Shown here: positions 7,945 to 17,978 of the stretch, piece by piece
Layout: every line of letters begins with the position of its first letter
Position numbering within the stretch: position 1 is the stretch's first letter
Assembly (NCBI RefSeq): GCF_001612845.1
Contig: NZ_BDBF01000006.1
Location: forward strand, 1 to 64,000
Direction of reading: 5' to 3'
DNA length: 64,000 nucleotides
DNA from: Nocardia elegans NBRC 108235
GTDB taxonomy: Bacteria > Actinomycetota > Actinomycetes > Mycobacteriales > Mycobacteriaceae
Notes under the pieces: model-generated
The model's database searches: none
What the model was told of the DNA's origin: nothing
Seen by the model: only the letters and a program-made list of their open reading frames with translations
Position numbers and translations under genes: made by a program

Positions 7945-10900
7945 TCACTTGCCGCGCCGGGTATCCGGCCACGGCGCAATCGGATTGCCCTGCCACCGGG
8001 TCGACGCCGGGACGGTGTCCCCGCGCATCACCAGCGACGCCGGACCCACGGTCGCACCGGCGCCGATGCGGGCCGCGGGCAGTGCCACGCAGTGCGGGCC
8101 GAGGGTGGCTCCGGCCTCGAGGGTCACGCTGTCCATGGACATGATCCGATCATGGAACAGATGTGTTTGCACGACACAGCCGCGTTCCACCGTCGCTCCG
8201 TCGCCGAGGGTCACCAGATCGGCCTCGGGCAGCCAGTACGATTCGCACCACACTCCGCGCCCGATGCGCGCGCCGAGCCCGCGCAGCCAGATGTTCATCA
8301 CCGCGGTACCGGTGGCCGCGCGCGCGAACCACGGAGCGGCAACGGTTTCCACGAACGCGTCGCATACCTCGTTGCGCCACACGAACGAACTCCAGAGCGG
8401 ATGTTCCACCTTCCGGATACGTCCGACGATCAGCCATTTCGCCGCCACCGCGCACGCGCCGGCCACGGCGCCGGCGATCAGCAGCACCACACCGGAACAG
8501 AGTGCGGCCAGCCAGTATCCGGGCCCGGAGGCCAGCCAGGCCAAGGCGAACAGCACACCGAGCCCGATGCCGAAGCTGAGGATCACCGGGATCAGCCGGC
8601 AGGTCTCCACGAGCGCGCGCGCCAGTTTCAACCGCAGCGGCGGATCGAAGGTGCGCGCGGTGTCGGAATCGCCGGCGGTGCGGCGCAACCGCACCGGGGG
8701 GCTGCCCAGCCACGACGAACCCGCCTTCGCCTTCTCCGGAGCCGCCGACAACACCGCCACCAAACCGTTCTTGGGCACCCGCCGTCCGGGCGCGGTCATA
8801 CCGGAGTTACCCAGAAACGCCCGCTTTCCCACCTTGGCGCCGCCGATGTGCATCCAGCCGCCGCCGAGTTCATAGCCGGCGATCATGGTGTCGTCGGCGA
8901 GGAAGGCCCCGTCGGCGACCTTGGTGAATTTCGGCAGCAGCAGCACCGTCGACGCCTCGACGCCCTTGCCGACGTCGGCGCCGAGCAGCCGCAGCCACAG
9001 CGGAGTGAGCAGGCTGGCATACAGCGGGAACAGGAAGGTGCGCGCGGAGTCTGTGAGCCGTTCGGTAGCCCAGGCCTGCCAGCCGACGCGACTGCGCACC
9101 GGGTGGTAGCCCTCGGTCAATCCGATCGCGAGCACGCGGATCGCGACGACAGTCACCGCGGCGAAGACCGCGAGCACGATCAGCGCGGCCACCGGCAGCA
9201 TCAGCATCGCGTGTGCCAGCGCCCCGGTCAGCGTTGTTTCGTCGCGGATCCACCAGGCCAGCAGCAGTCCGCCCGCGGCCAGGGCGATCACCGGCAGCGC
9301 CGACAGCAGCACCGAGGTGACGCCGAAGGCGAGCACCCAGTGCAGTGCGCGCGGCGGTGTGCCGGCGGGCCAGCGATGTTCGGCGGGACCGACTTTCACC
9401 GCGGGCGATCCGGCCCAGCTCTGGCCGGCTTTCACCTTCCCGAATACCGCCGAGCCCGGTTCCACGACGGCGTTCTTGCCGATCACCGCGCCGGGCATCA
9501 CCGTGGAGCGGGAACCGACCACCGCGCCGGGCCCGATGCGGATTTCCCCGATGTGCACGCGGTCGCCGTCGATCCAATATCCGGCCAGGTCCACTTCCGG
9601 TTCGACGCTGCAGCCGTCGCCGAGTTCGAGCATCCCGGTGACCGGCGGCAGCGTGTGCAGGTCGACGCCACGCCCGATGCGTGCCCCCAGCGCGCGGGCG
9701 AACGGCACCATCCACGGTGCGCCGGAGAGGTTTTCCGCGCCTGCGGCCTCGGCCATCCGCACCGCCGTCCACAGGCGCAGATGGACCGAGCCGCCGCGTG
9801 GGTAGCTGCCGGCGCGCACGCCGCGCAGCAGGATGCGAGCGCCGGCCACGCAGATCGCCATCCGGCCGGGCGGTGAGATGAACAGCACGAATCCGGCCAG
9901 CGCCCACCACCACGACAGTCCCGGCATCCACGGCAGCGCACCGAAGCGAGAGGCGATGTTGGTGACCACGCCGAGCCAGGTGAGCCATTGCAGGCCGGTG
10001 AGGGTGGTCAACGGCACCGAGGCCAGCACCTGGAACCATTGCGCGCGCCGCGGGGTCGGGGTGACGTGGCGGGTGGGCGCTTGTTCGGTGGGGGCGGCGG
10101 CGTCGATGAATTCGGCCAGCGCGCCCAGGCGCGGATGATCGTAGAGGTCGGCGACGGTGATCTGCGGCAGCCGTTCGCGCAGCGCGGTGACCAGTTGCGC
10201 CGCCGACAGCGAACCGCCGCCGAGGTCGAAGAAGTCCGAGTCCAAGCCGTCGACATCGGCGCCGAGCACCGAATGCCACAGTCCCGCAAGCCAATACGCG
10301 GTGCCGTCCAATCCCGCGCCGGGTTCGCCGTCGGCGCCGGGCAGCGGCCACGGCAGCGCGTCACGGTCGACCTTTCCCGATGTGCGCGTGGGCAATTCGT
10401 CCAGCACGGCCAGCCGGGGCACGAGGGCCGCGGGCAGCCGTTCGGCGAGCAGTTCCCGCGCGTGCGACAGGTCGATGCCGTCGTCGCCGGTGGACAGGTA
10501 GCCGACGAGGATCGGGGTGCCGGTGGCGGTGGTGCGCACGGCGGCCGCGGCGGCGGTGACGCCGGGCAGATGTTGCAGCGCGGCGTCGAGTTCGCCGAGT
10601 TCGATCCGCCGTCCGCCGACTTTGACCTGGTCGTCGGCGCGGCCGAGGAAGATCAGCCCGGCGGGGTCGTTGCGCACCATATCGCCGGAGCGGTAGGCGC
10701 GCTGCCATCCGAGGGTCGGCATCGGCGCGTACTTCTCGGCGTCCTTGGCCGGGTCGAGGTAGCGGGCCAGCCCGACGCCGCCGATCACCAGTTCACCGGC
10801 TTCTCCTTCGGCGACCGGTGTGCCGTCGGCGTCGACGACGGCCAGATCCCAGCCGTCCAGCGGTAATCCGATGCGCACCGGCGGGGTGCCGGTGAGTTGC

Positions 10901-12180
10901 GCCGCGCACGCCACCACGGTGGCCTCGGTGGGGCCGTAGGTGTTCCACACCTCGCGGTCGTCGCTGCCGGCGAGCCGCTCGGCCAGTTCCGCGGGCACCG
11001 CTTCGCCGCCGAAGATCAGCAGCCGCACCGCGTCGAGCGCTTCCGGCGGCCACATGGCGGCCAGGGTGGGCACCGTGGACACGATGCTGATCTCGCGGCG
11101 CACCAGCCACGGTCCCAGATCCATCCCGCTGCGTACCAGCGCGCGCGGCGCCGGCACCAGGCACGCGCCGTGCCGCCACGCCAGCCACATTTCCTCGCAG
11201 GACGCGTCGAAGGCCACCGACAGTCCGGCCAGCACCCGGTCGCCGGGCCCGATCGGCTCCTGCTGCAGAAACATTCGCGCTTCGGCGTCGACGAAGGCGG
11301 CGGCGTTGCGATGGGTGACCGCGACCCCCTTGGGGGTTCCGGTGGAGCCGGAGGTGAAGATGATCCACGCGTCGTCGTCGATCGTGGGGCCGGGCGCGTC
11401 GGGATCGGCCGGCGCGTGGTTGCCGTCTCCGCGCGGGGCGGTGCCGTCTCCACCGACGGCGGTGTCGTCCGGGCGCATGGTGGTGTCGTCTCGGCGCACG
11501 GCGGTGATGCCGTCGGCGGTGACGACGGCGGCGACCGCGGCCTCGCCGAAGACCAGTTCGGCGCGTTCCTCCGGGTCGTCGGCGTCGACGGGGACGTAGG
11601 CGGCCCCGGCGCGCAGGACGGCGAGGATGGTCACATACAGCCGTGCGGTTCCCGAGGGGATCCGCACTCCGACCCGGTCGCCGCGGCGGATTCCCGCCGC
11701 CTGCAACTCGGTTACCGACGTGTCGATCGCCGCGAGCAACTCCCGATAGGTCAGTACTTCGGTGCCGTCGTCGACGGCATCGGCGTCGGGGTGCGCGTGT
11801 GCTGTTTCGGCGAGGATGTCGACCAGTGTCCGGGGCTGCGCCGCGGCGGCCCCGCGCAGCAGCGGCGAGGCGGGAGCTTGCGCCGTGGGCCGGCCGGAGT
11901 CCGGGGCGGCGACCTCGGGCGCCGATCTTCCGTCGGTACCGGTCACCGCCGAGGCGGAGGGGCCGGCATCTGCGCGGGTTCGGGAGTCCATCGCGGTAGA
12001 CCTCATCGGAGCTTCGGGGGCCGCCGCGGTCTCGGAGTGCGTCGATGCTTGGGAGTCCGTCGATGCTTCGGAGTCCGCGGAGGCTGTGGGCTCGGGGGGC
12101 TCACCATTCGTGTCGCTGCCCGAGGGCGCGGTGAGCGGCGCGTCGGTAGCGCCCGCGCCCGACTGCGAACCGACGATCAC
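7945..12180 (-). CDS. Pls/PosA-type membrane-bound non-ribosomal peptide synthetase
   Basis: A 1411-residue protein. Residues 1-110 are a Ser/Thr/Ala-rich low-complexity leader. Residues ~115-610 are an adenylation domain ([39 protein letters not shown]). Residues ~630-700 are a carrier domain with the phosphopantetheine serine in FFDLGGGSLS. The rest alternates membrane helix pairs (~730-785, ~950-1005, ~1195-1245) with three left-handed beta-helix hexapeptide blocks (~836-920, ~1060-1130, ~1293-1375). This is the arrangement of epsilon-poly-lysine synthetase and relatives, in which the C-terminal part carries out iterative amide formation. There is no TE and no canonical condensation domain. 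The start is GTG 12180 with GAGAGGCAGG upstream. The substrate is unknown. The M1 peptidase follows and an APC permease precedes it. Confidence 0.9.
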   Translation of the reverse strand: MIVGSQSGAGATDAPLTAPSGSDTNGEPPEPTASADSEASTDSQASTHSETAAAPEAPMRSTAMDSRTRADAGPSASAVTGTDGRSAPEVAAPDSGRPTAQAPASPLLRGAAAAQPRTLVDILAETAHAHPDADAVDDGTEVLTYRELLAAIDTSVTELQAAGIRRGDRVGVRIPSGTARLYVTILAVLRAGAAYVPVDADDPEERAELVFGEAAVAAVVTADGITAVRRDDTTMRPDDTAVGGDGTAPRGDGNHAPADPDAPGPTIDDDAWIIFTSGSTGTPKGVAVTHRNAAAFVDAEARMFLQQEPIGPGDRVLAGLSVAFDASCEEMWLAWRHGACLVPAPRALVRSGMDLGPWLVRREISIVSTVPTLAAMWPPEALDAVRLLIFGGEAVPAELAERLAGSDDREVWNTYGPTEATVVACAAQLTGTPPVRIGLPLDGWDLAVVDADGTPVAEGEAGELVIGGVGLARYLDPAKDAEKYAPMPTLGWQRAYRSGDMVRNDPAGLIFLGRADDQVKVGGRRIELGELDAALQHLPGVTAAAAAVRTTATGTPILVGYLSTGDDGIDLSHARELLAERLPAALVPRLAVLDELPTRTSGKVDRDALPWPLPGADGEPGAGLDGTAYWLAGLWHSVLGADVDGLDSDFFDLGGGSLSAAQLVTALRERLPQITVADLYDHPRLGALAEFIDAAAPTEQAPTRHVTPTPRRAQWFQVLASVPLTTLTGLQWLTWLGVVTNIASRFGALPWMPGLSWWWALAGFVLFISPPGRMAICVAGARILLRGVRAGSYPRGGSVHLRLWTAVRMAEAAGAENLSGAPWMVPFARALGARIGRGVDLHTLPPVTGMLELGDGCSVEPEVDLAGYWIDGDRVHIGEIRIGPGAVVGSRSTVMPGAVIGKNAVVEPGSAVFGKVKAGQSWAGSPAVKVGPAEHRWPAGTPPRALHWVLAFGVTSVLLSALPVIALAAGGLLLAWWIRDETTLTGALAHAMLMLPVAALIVLAVFAAVTVVAIRVLAIGLTEGYHPVRSRVGWQAWATERLTDSARTFLFPLYASLLTPLWLRLLGADVGKGVEASTVLLLPKFTKVADGAFLADDTMIAGYELGGGWMHIGGAKVGKRAFLGNSGMTAPGRRVPKNGLVAVLSAAPEKAKAGSSWLGSPPVRLRRTAGDSDTARTFDPPLRLKLARALVETCRLIPVILSFGIGLGVLFALAWLASGPGYWLAALCSGVVLLIAGAVAGACAVAAKWLIVGRIRKVEHPLWSSFVWRNEVCDAFVETVAAPWFARAATGTAVMNIWLRGLGARIGRGVWCESYWLPEADLVTLGDGATVERGCVVQTHLFHDRIMSMDSVTLEAGATLGPHCVALPAARIGAGATVGPASLVMRGDTVPASTRWQGNPIAPWPDTRRGK

Positions 12181-12363
12181 GTTGCTGCCTGCCTCTCCCG
12201 TTCCCGGCTATCGGACGTCCGGTTCTCTCACATTGGGGTTACCGTTGCGCAAACACCAGCTGTCCGGTTCACGCGCGTCCGGGCCGCCACAGCCCCCGAC
12301 GATCGCACCGTCGGCCCGCCCTATTGTCCCAACACAACCGCGCGTGGGCTCTCGCGGGGGCGA

Positions 12364-12379
12364 CGGGCGTGTTCGCCCG
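12364..12379 (-). terminator. Possible hairpin after the APC permease gene
   Basis: CGGGCG-TGTT-CGCCCG forms a perfect 6-bp stem with a 4-nt loop about 50 nt after the permease stop codon. No T-run follows, so it is at best a weak, non-canonical terminator. Confidence 0.25.
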
Positions 12380-12430
12380 CGATATGCCGGGCTCTCGCCG
12401 ACCACGCACCGGCCCCCTGCGAGCGCCCGG

Positions 12431-14398
12431 TCAGCTGTCGACGTGCACGTGCGGGCGCTGATTCGGATCCGCGACGGCGCGCCGCAGGATCTCCCGGGTC
12501 ACCGGCGCGACCTCGCCCTCACCGACGAACAGGAATTTCAGCAGGTTGAGCAGCGGATTGCCCTCGGTCCATTCGAAATACACGTGCGGATTCATGCCGG
12601 TGCGATCGCGTATCGCGAGCAGGATCGCCGCGATCGAGTTGGGCACCGCGGCGGCTTCGACGGAGAGGATTTTGTAGCAGTCGATCTCGACCGCGCTGAC
12701 GTTGAGGTCGGTGGAGAATTCCGAGGCGTCCTTGACGATCACCTCGAGGAACAGGATCGGCTCCTTGGCGGGGATGTGGCTTTCGATCCGCTGTTCGGCT
12801 TCCTTCTGCCGGTAGTCGTCGGGCCGGCGGGCGTCGACGTCGTCGAGGTCGTGGGTGACGATGCGGATGGTGCCCGAGGCGGCGATCTTATCGATGAGCC
12901 AGGCCGCCTTGTCGTCGAAGTCGACCTCGATGGCCCGCAGTTCGAACGCCCGCCGCGCCCGTGAGACGAACGACACCACGATGATGGCGATGATGAACAG
13001 CGAGGCCAGCTGCACGCCCTCGGGGCGTTCGATGATATTGGCGATGGTGGTGTAGACGAATACGGCCGCCACGGCACCGAATCCGAAAACCTTGCCGCGC
13101 TGGCGTTTTCGTGCCGCGGACAGGGTGACGGCGACGGCGGCGGAGGTGATCAGCACGAGCACACCGGTGGCGTAGGCGCCGCCCTGGGCGTCGACGTCGG
13201 CGTCGAAGTACCAGGTGATGCCGAAAGCGATCACCGCGAACACCAGCACCAGCGGACGGGTGGCGCGCGCCCATTCCGGCGCCATGCCGTAGCGGGGCAG
13301 ATACCGCGGCACCAGGTTGAGCAGTCCGGCCATGGCCGAGGCGCCGGCGAACCACAGGATGGCGATGGTGGAGATGTCGTAGACGGTGCCGAATCCGTTG
13401 CCCAGATACTCGTGGGCCAGATAGGCCAGCGCGCGGCCGTTGGCGGATCCGCCGGATTCGAATTCGCGTTCCGGGATCAGCACCACGGTGATGAAGCTGG
13501 TGACGATGAGGAATGCGCTCATGATCAGCGCGGCCGTGGTCAGCAGTTTGCGCGCGCCGACGATCCGCCGCTCCGGGTGCTCCTCGGTGTCGCCGGGGCC
13601 GCCCTTGATCTGCGGCATCACTGCCACACCCGTTTCGAAACCCGAGAGTCCGAGCGCGAGTTTGGGGAAGACGAGCAGCGAGATGCCCACCATCGCGAAG
13701 ACGCTGCCGTGCTGGGCGGTCATGGCGTGGCCCCAGTCGACGACCAGGTGCGAGGCGGTGGCGACCTTCCACACCCCGACGACCGCGACCACCAGGTTCA
13801 GTGCCAGGTAGACCCCGACCAGCCCGATCGCGATCCGGATCGCCTCGGCGAATCCTTTGAGAAAGATCGCGGCCAGCAGTGCCAGCAGGGTGAGGGTGAT
13901 CGCGAGCCCGTGCCCGTGCAGCGCCTGCGGCACGAACGGATTCTCGACGATGTGGGCGGCGCCGTCGGCCGCCGACAGCGTCATGGTGATCACGAAGTCG
14001 GTGGCGGCGAATCCGAGCAGGACGAGGATGAACAGTTTGCCGGTCCAGCGGGGCAGGATATCGGCGAACATGGCCAGCGATCCGCCCCCGTGCGGGGATT
14101 CGCGGGCCACTCGCCGATACACCGGCAACGCGCCCAGCAACGTCAGCGCGACCAGCACCAGCGTCGCCAGCGGGGACAGCACGCCGGCGGCCAGGGCGGC
14201 GATGCCGGGCTGATAGCCGAGGGTGGAGAAGTAGTCGACACCGGTCAGGCACATCACCTGCCACCACGACCGTTGATGCTGCTCTTCGGCCTGCTTCACC
14301 ATCGGGCCGGGATGGCGGGAGTAGCGGTCCTCGTCGGCGCCCTGCAGCAACCAGTCCGTCAAAGCCGAACGCGGTCGTCCGGTGGCGGTGGCGGTCAC
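12431..14398 (-). CDS. APC-superfamily permease with long C-terminal domain
   Basis: A 655-residue transporter. About 12 membrane segments occupy residues ~50-480, starting with the APC-like motif [25 protein letters not shown]. The last ~180 residues are soluble ([21 protein letters not shown]... to HVHVDS). It probably imports an amino acid or other cation-coupled solute across the cytoplasmic membrane; the substrate is unknown. I use GTG 14398 because GAGGGG lies just upstream; the longer open frame adds 48 residues with no signal. It is upstream of the Pls-type gene on the same strand with a 250-bp gap, so shared function is possible but not shown. Confidence 0.8.
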   Translation of the reverse strand: MTATATGRPRSALTDWLLQGADEDRYSRHPGPMVKQAEEQHQRSWWQVMCLTGVDYFSTLGYQPGIAALAAGVLSPLATLVLVALTLLGALPVYRRVARESPHGGGSLAMFADILPRWTGKLFILVLLGFAATDFVITMTLSAADGAAHIVENPFVPQALHGHGLAITLTLLALLAAIFLKGFAEAIRIAIGLVGVYLALNLVVAVVGVWKVATASHLVVDWGHAMTAQHGSVFAMVGISLLVFPKLALGLSGFETGVAVMPQIKGGPGDTEEHPERRIVGARKLLTTAALIMSAFLIVTSFITVVLIPEREFESGGSANGRALAYLAHEYLGNGFGTVYDISTIAILWFAGASAMAGLLNLVPRYLPRYGMAPEWARATRPLVLVFAVIAFGITWYFDADVDAQGGAYATGVLVLITSAAVAVTLSAARKRQRGKVFGFGAVAAVFVYTTIANIIERPEGVQLASLFIIAIIVVSFVSRARRAFELRAIEVDFDDKAAWLIDKIAASGTIRIVTHDLDDVDARRPDDYRQKEAEQRIESHIPAKEPILFLEVIVKDASEFSTDLNVSAVEIDCYKILSVEAAAVPNSIAAILLAIRDRTGMNPHVYFEWTEGNPLLNLLKFLFVGEGEVAPVTREILRRAVADPNQRPHVHVDS

Positions 14399-14768
14399 GT
14401 GATCCCCCTCGGGAGCATCTGTCCGGGCAACCCGGAGTCCAGCGATATCCGGGTCAATGTACGTGGGCCGCCACCGGAGCCACGCATTCCGGATGTCGTG
14501 CGCGGCAGCACAAAACGGCAAATCAGACACATAATCCGGCAAATCCGGCGCAGGACCGGCCGATGACTCCCGTTCACCGGCCGCGTCGCGCTGTGAGCGG
14601 AGTCACCCACCCCGATATCATCGCAGGTGGTTCCCACCGATCGAGCCGGCCGCGCTGTCTGCGTCCGGTTTGCCGGACCACCCACCGGGTACCCGAGTGT
14701 TTCGTGTCCCACGTCGCGGCGTCGCGGCCGGGCGCGCAGCAACCGAAAACAGGTGAGGAGGAGCGCGC
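14399..14768. other. Divergent intergenic region, APC permease / MHS transporter
   Basis: About 370 bp without a credible gene. It contains an AT-richer patch at 14510-14545 with two copies of CGGCAAATC (14516-14524 and 14537-14545) spaced 21 bp apart, i.e. two helical turns, and a short repeat GGTGG-TTC-CCACC near 14626. Promoters of both flanking genes must lie here. I could not fit a c-di-AMP riboswitch or another known RNA. Confidence 0.4.
14516..14545 (+). repeat. Direct repeat CGGCAAATC x2, 21-bp period
   Basis: Two identical 9-bp copies two helical turns apart in the divergent promoter region. The spacing suits a dimeric regulator, but no specific protein can be named. Confidence 0.35.
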
Positions 14769-16085
14769 GTGAGCACCAGCCTGCCGCACGCCCAGCAACG
14801 ACGTTCGGTGGCCGCCGCGGCCATGGGCAACGCCACCGAGTGGTACGACTACGGCGTCTACGCGGCCACCGCCTCCTATCTGACCGACGCGTTCTTCCCC
14901 GGCTCGCTGGGCACGCTGGGCACGCTGCTCGGTTTCGCCATCTCCTTCGTGCTGCGCCCGATCGGCGGCATGGTGTGGGGCCCGCTCGGCGACCGGGTGG
15001 GCCGCAAACTGGTGCTGGCCACCACGATCCTGCTGATGGCCGCGGCCACGGGCTGCATCGGCATCCTGCCCACCCATTCGGCGGTGGGGATCGCCGCGCC
15101 GATCCTGCTGATCCTGCTGCGCGTCGTGCAGGGATTCTCGACCGGCGGCGAATACGGTGGCGCGGCCACCTACATCGCGGAATCGACCGATGAGCGCCGC
15201 CGCGGATTCCTCGGCAGCTTCCTCGAATTCGGCACCCTGTCCGGATTCGTCGGTGGCTCCACGGTGGTACTGATCCTGCAGGTTCTGCTCTCCGACGCCG
15301 CGATGGAATCGTGGGGCTGGCGCATTCCGTTCCTGCTGGCGGTGCCGCTGGGCCTGATCGGCTGGTATCTGCGCAGCAAGCTCGACGAATCGCCGGTGTT
15401 CACCGAGGTCGCCGAGCATCAGAAGGCCCAGGGCGGGCTGCGGGTCCTGCTGCGCGACTACCGCCGCGAACTGCTGACCATCGCCGGACTGGTGGTCGCG
15501 CTCAACGTCGTCAACTACACGCTGCTGGCGTATCAGCCGACCTATCTGCACAACACCCTGGGCATGGGCGATTCCGAGACCACGGCGATGGTGCTGGTCG
15601 GCCAGATCGTGATGGCGCTGGTGCTGCCGGTGTCGGGTGCGGTCTCCGACCGGGTGGGCCGGCGGCCGATGTGGCTGGTGTCGCTGGTGGGGCTGGCGAT
15701 CATGGCCATCCCCATGTACTGGCTGATGGCTCAGGGCGCGGCGTGGGCGATCGTCGGCTTCGTCGTACTGGGCCTGCTCTACGTTCCCCAGCTGTCCACG
15801 ATCTCGGCGACCTTCCCGGCGATCTTCCCGACGCAGGTGCGGTATGCGGGATTCGCGTTGGGCTACAACATCTCCACCGCCGCGTTCGGCGGTACCGCAC
15901 CACTGATCAACGAGTCGGTCATCGACGCCACCGGCTGGCATCTGTTCCCCGCCTACTACATGGTCGGCGCGTGCCTGGTGGGCCTGGTGGCGTGGTTCTT
16001 CCTGCGCGAGACCGCGGGCGTCTCGCTGGCCGGCACCGAGGTTCCCGACGCGGCCGACGAGGAACCGGTTCCCCAGCCCAGCTAG
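14769..16085 (+). CDS. MFS transporter, metabolite:H+ symporter (MHS) family
   Basis: A 438-residue, 12-TM major facilitator protein. The N-terminal signature MGNATEWYDYGVYAATASYLT, the loop motif GDRVGRKLVL, and the second half RVGRRPMWLVSLVG identify the MHS/ProP-like branch, which imports betaine/proline, alpha-ketoglutarate, citrate or shikimate with protons. Which of these is used here cannot be decided. The start is GTG 14769 with AGGAGGAG ~6 nt upstream. It stands alone, divergent from the APC permease. Confidence 0.85.
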   Translation: MSTSLPHAQQRRSVAAAAMGNATEWYDYGVYAATASYLTDAFFPGSLGTLGTLLGFAISFVLRPIGGMVWGPLGDRVGRKLVLATTILLMAAATGCIGILPTHSAVGIAAPILLILLRVVQGFSTGGEYGGAATYIAESTDERRRGFLGSFLEFGTLSGFVGGSTVVLILQVLLSDAAMESWGWRIPFLLAVPLGLIGWYLRSKLDESPVFTEVAEHQKAQGGLRVLLRDYRRELLTIAGLVVALNVVNYTLLAYQPTYLHNTLGMGDSETTAMVLVGQIVMALVLPVSGAVSDRVGRRPMWLVSLVGLAIMAIPMYWLMAQGAAWAIVGFVVLGLLYVPQLSTISATFPAIFPTQVRYAGFALGYNISTAAFGGTAPLINESVIDATGWHLFPAYYMVGACLVGLVAWFFLRETAGVSLAGTEVPDAADEEPVPQPS

Positions 16086-16195
16086 AGCTTCCGGAGCTTG
16101 CCTAGGTCCACCGCTTGCGGCGGATGCCGCGCTCGTGTGTGATCGAGCGAGCCCGCACGCGGCAGGGCACGGCCCGGAAGGAACGACAAGTCCAG

Positions 16196-17941
16196 ATGCT
16201 CCCACTGGAGTCCGGTGATCCGGCGACCATCGGCCCCTACCGTCTGCTCGGGGTACTCGGCTCCGGCGGAATGGGCCGAGTCTATCTGGGCCGCAACGCC
16301 GGTGGCCGCACTGTCGCGGTGAAGGTGGTGCGACCGGATCTGTCGGATGATCCCGAATTCCGCACCCGGTTCCGGCGGGAGGTGGCCGCCGCGCGGCGGG
16401 TGACGGGCGCGCATGCCGTGCCGGTGCTGGACGCCGATGTGGAGGCCGAGCGGCCGTGGCTGGCCACCGGGTACGTGGCGGGGTTGTCGTTGCGCGAGGC
16501 CGTGGACTCGTTCGGGCCGTTACCGGAATCGGCGCTGGTTCCGCTGGCCGCGGGCCTGGCGCGGGCGCTGGCCGATGTGCACGCGGCCGGGGTGGTGCAC
16601 CGCGACCTGAAACCGTCCAATGTGCTGCTGACTCTCGACGGGCCGCGGCTGATCGATTTCGGTATCGCGCGCGCCGCCGACGACGGCACGCTGACCACGA
16701 CCGGCAAGGTGATCGGTTCGCCGGGTTATATGGCGCCGGAACATATTTCGGGCGATGCGCCGGTGGGGCCGGCGGTCGATGTGTTCGCCCTCGGCGGGGT
16801 GCTGGTGTATGCCGCCAGCGGCAGTGGGCCGTTCGGTTCGGGTGATTCGATCCCGATGCTGTGGCGGGTGATGCAGGAACCGGCGCGCCTCGACGGCCTT
16901 CCGGCGGCGTTGCGTCCTATCGCGGGAGCATGCCTGGACAAACAGCCCGGTAATCGGCCGACGCCCGCCGAGGTCGAAAGGCAGTGTGCGGCATTGGGTG
17001 ACGCCCGGTCGGGGTGGTTGCCGGGACCGATCCTGGAGGCGATCAGCCGTCAGGCGGTGATGCTGCTCGATCTGGATTCCGGTCCGGTGCCGAACGATCC
17101 GTCGGTCACGCCGCAGAGCGCGCCCGACCTTCCGTCGACGCTGATCGGCTCCGGCGCCGCAGGGCACCCGCACACGCCCGTGCCGCCGACCGAGGCGTCA
17201 CCGCCCACCGTACGACGATCGCATCCAGGCGATGCGGGCCGGTCATCGACCTTCACCCCGGGCCACTTCCCGAACACCGGTATGCACGGGCGGACGGGTC
17301 CGTGGCCCGGCGCGCCGTCGCAACCGTCCGCACCATGGACTTCCCACGGCTACACCCAGGCCGGGGCACACGCCGAAAGCCCTCCCGCACACAGCAATAG
17401 GTCGCGGCGCCGGATGGTGATGCTCGGATGCCTGGCCGTGGTTTTGGTGGCGGCGGCGGTGATCAGTGCCACGCTCGCCTTCCGCAGCGCGTCATCGGAT
17501 CGGCCGGCGTCTGCTCCCGGCACCGAAACCTCGGTCGAGACCGCGGACACGTCGGCTTCGGAGGCCACCACCGCCGAGACGACGGCCGCGGGAAGCGAGC
17601 TGGCGGCGCTGCCCGCCGATTACGCGGGCACCTGGAAGGGCACCGCCACCGACGGGCTGGCCACCTACGACATCGTCGTCACCCTGCGCGCGGGCGCGGT
17701 GGGCACGGAACTGGGTACGGCGAGCAATACCGGCCGGACCAGTGGTCTCACCTGCCGGCGCGCCGAAACCCTCACCTCGGCGAGCGATTCCGCGATCACG
17801 CTGCGGGCCCGCTTGGTCTCGGGCGCGACCTGCATGGACGACGGCCAGTCCTCCACCCTCACCCTGAACCCGGACCACACCGTCGCCTATTCGATGACCG
17901 GCCCGATCGGCGCCATCACGGGGACGCTGCGGCGCCAGTGA
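16196..17941 (+). CDS. Receptor-like serine/threonine protein kinase
   Basis: A 581-residue Pkn-type membrane kinase. The catalytic domain is at ~15-275: glycine loop LGSGGMGRVYLG, lysine in VAVKVV, catalytic HRDLKPSNVLL, DFGIARA, GYMAPEH. A Pro/Ser/Thr-rich juxtamembrane stretch follows (~290-400), then one TM helix (~405-430, MVMLGCLAVVLVAAAVISA) and an extracytoplasmic domain (~470-581) with two cysteines (LTCRRAE, GATCMDDG) that may form a disulphide. There are no PASTA repeats, so it is not PknB. The sensed signal is unknown. The start is ATG 16196 with GGAAGGA rather far (~13 nt) upstream; the open frame extends 27 codons further without a better site. Confidence 0.85.
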   Translation: MLPLESGDPATIGPYRLLGVLGSGGMGRVYLGRNAGGRTVAVKVVRPDLSDDPEFRTRFRREVAAARRVTGAHAVPVLDADVEAERPWLATGYVAGLSLREAVDSFGPLPESALVPLAAGLARALADVHAAGVVHRDLKPSNVLLTLDGPRLIDFGIARAADDGTLTTTGKVIGSPGYMAPEHISGDAPVGPAVDVFALGGVLVYAASGSGPFGSGDSIPMLWRVMQEPARLDGLPAALRPIAGACLDKQPGNRPTPAEVERQCAALGDARSGWLPGPILEAISRQAVMLLDLDSGPVPNDPSVTPQSAPDLPSTLIGSGAAGHPHTPVPPTEASPPTVRRSHPGDAGRSSTFTPGHFPNTGMHGRTGPWPGAPSQPSAPWTSHGYTQAGAHAESPPAHSNRSRRRMVMLGCLAVVLVAAAVISATLAFRSASSDRPASAPGTETSVETADTSASEATTAETTAAGSELAALPADYAGTWKGTATDGLATYDIVVTLRAGAVGTELGTASNTGRTSGLTCRRAETLTSASDSAITLRARLVSGATCMDDGQSSTLTLNPDHTVAYSMTGPIGAITGTLRRQ

Positions 17942-17978
17942 AACCGGCCGCGGCACAACGGTTGTCGCCTCGACCGCC

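Noticed and set aside
12208..12405. 65-codon open frame in the APC/Pls gap
   Set aside because: No ribosome site, low-complexity composition, and it overlaps likely promoter and hairpin sequence.
14399..14768. Possible c-di-AMP or other riboswitch upstream of the APC permease
   Set aside because: I could not fit the conserved elements or paired stems of any known class.
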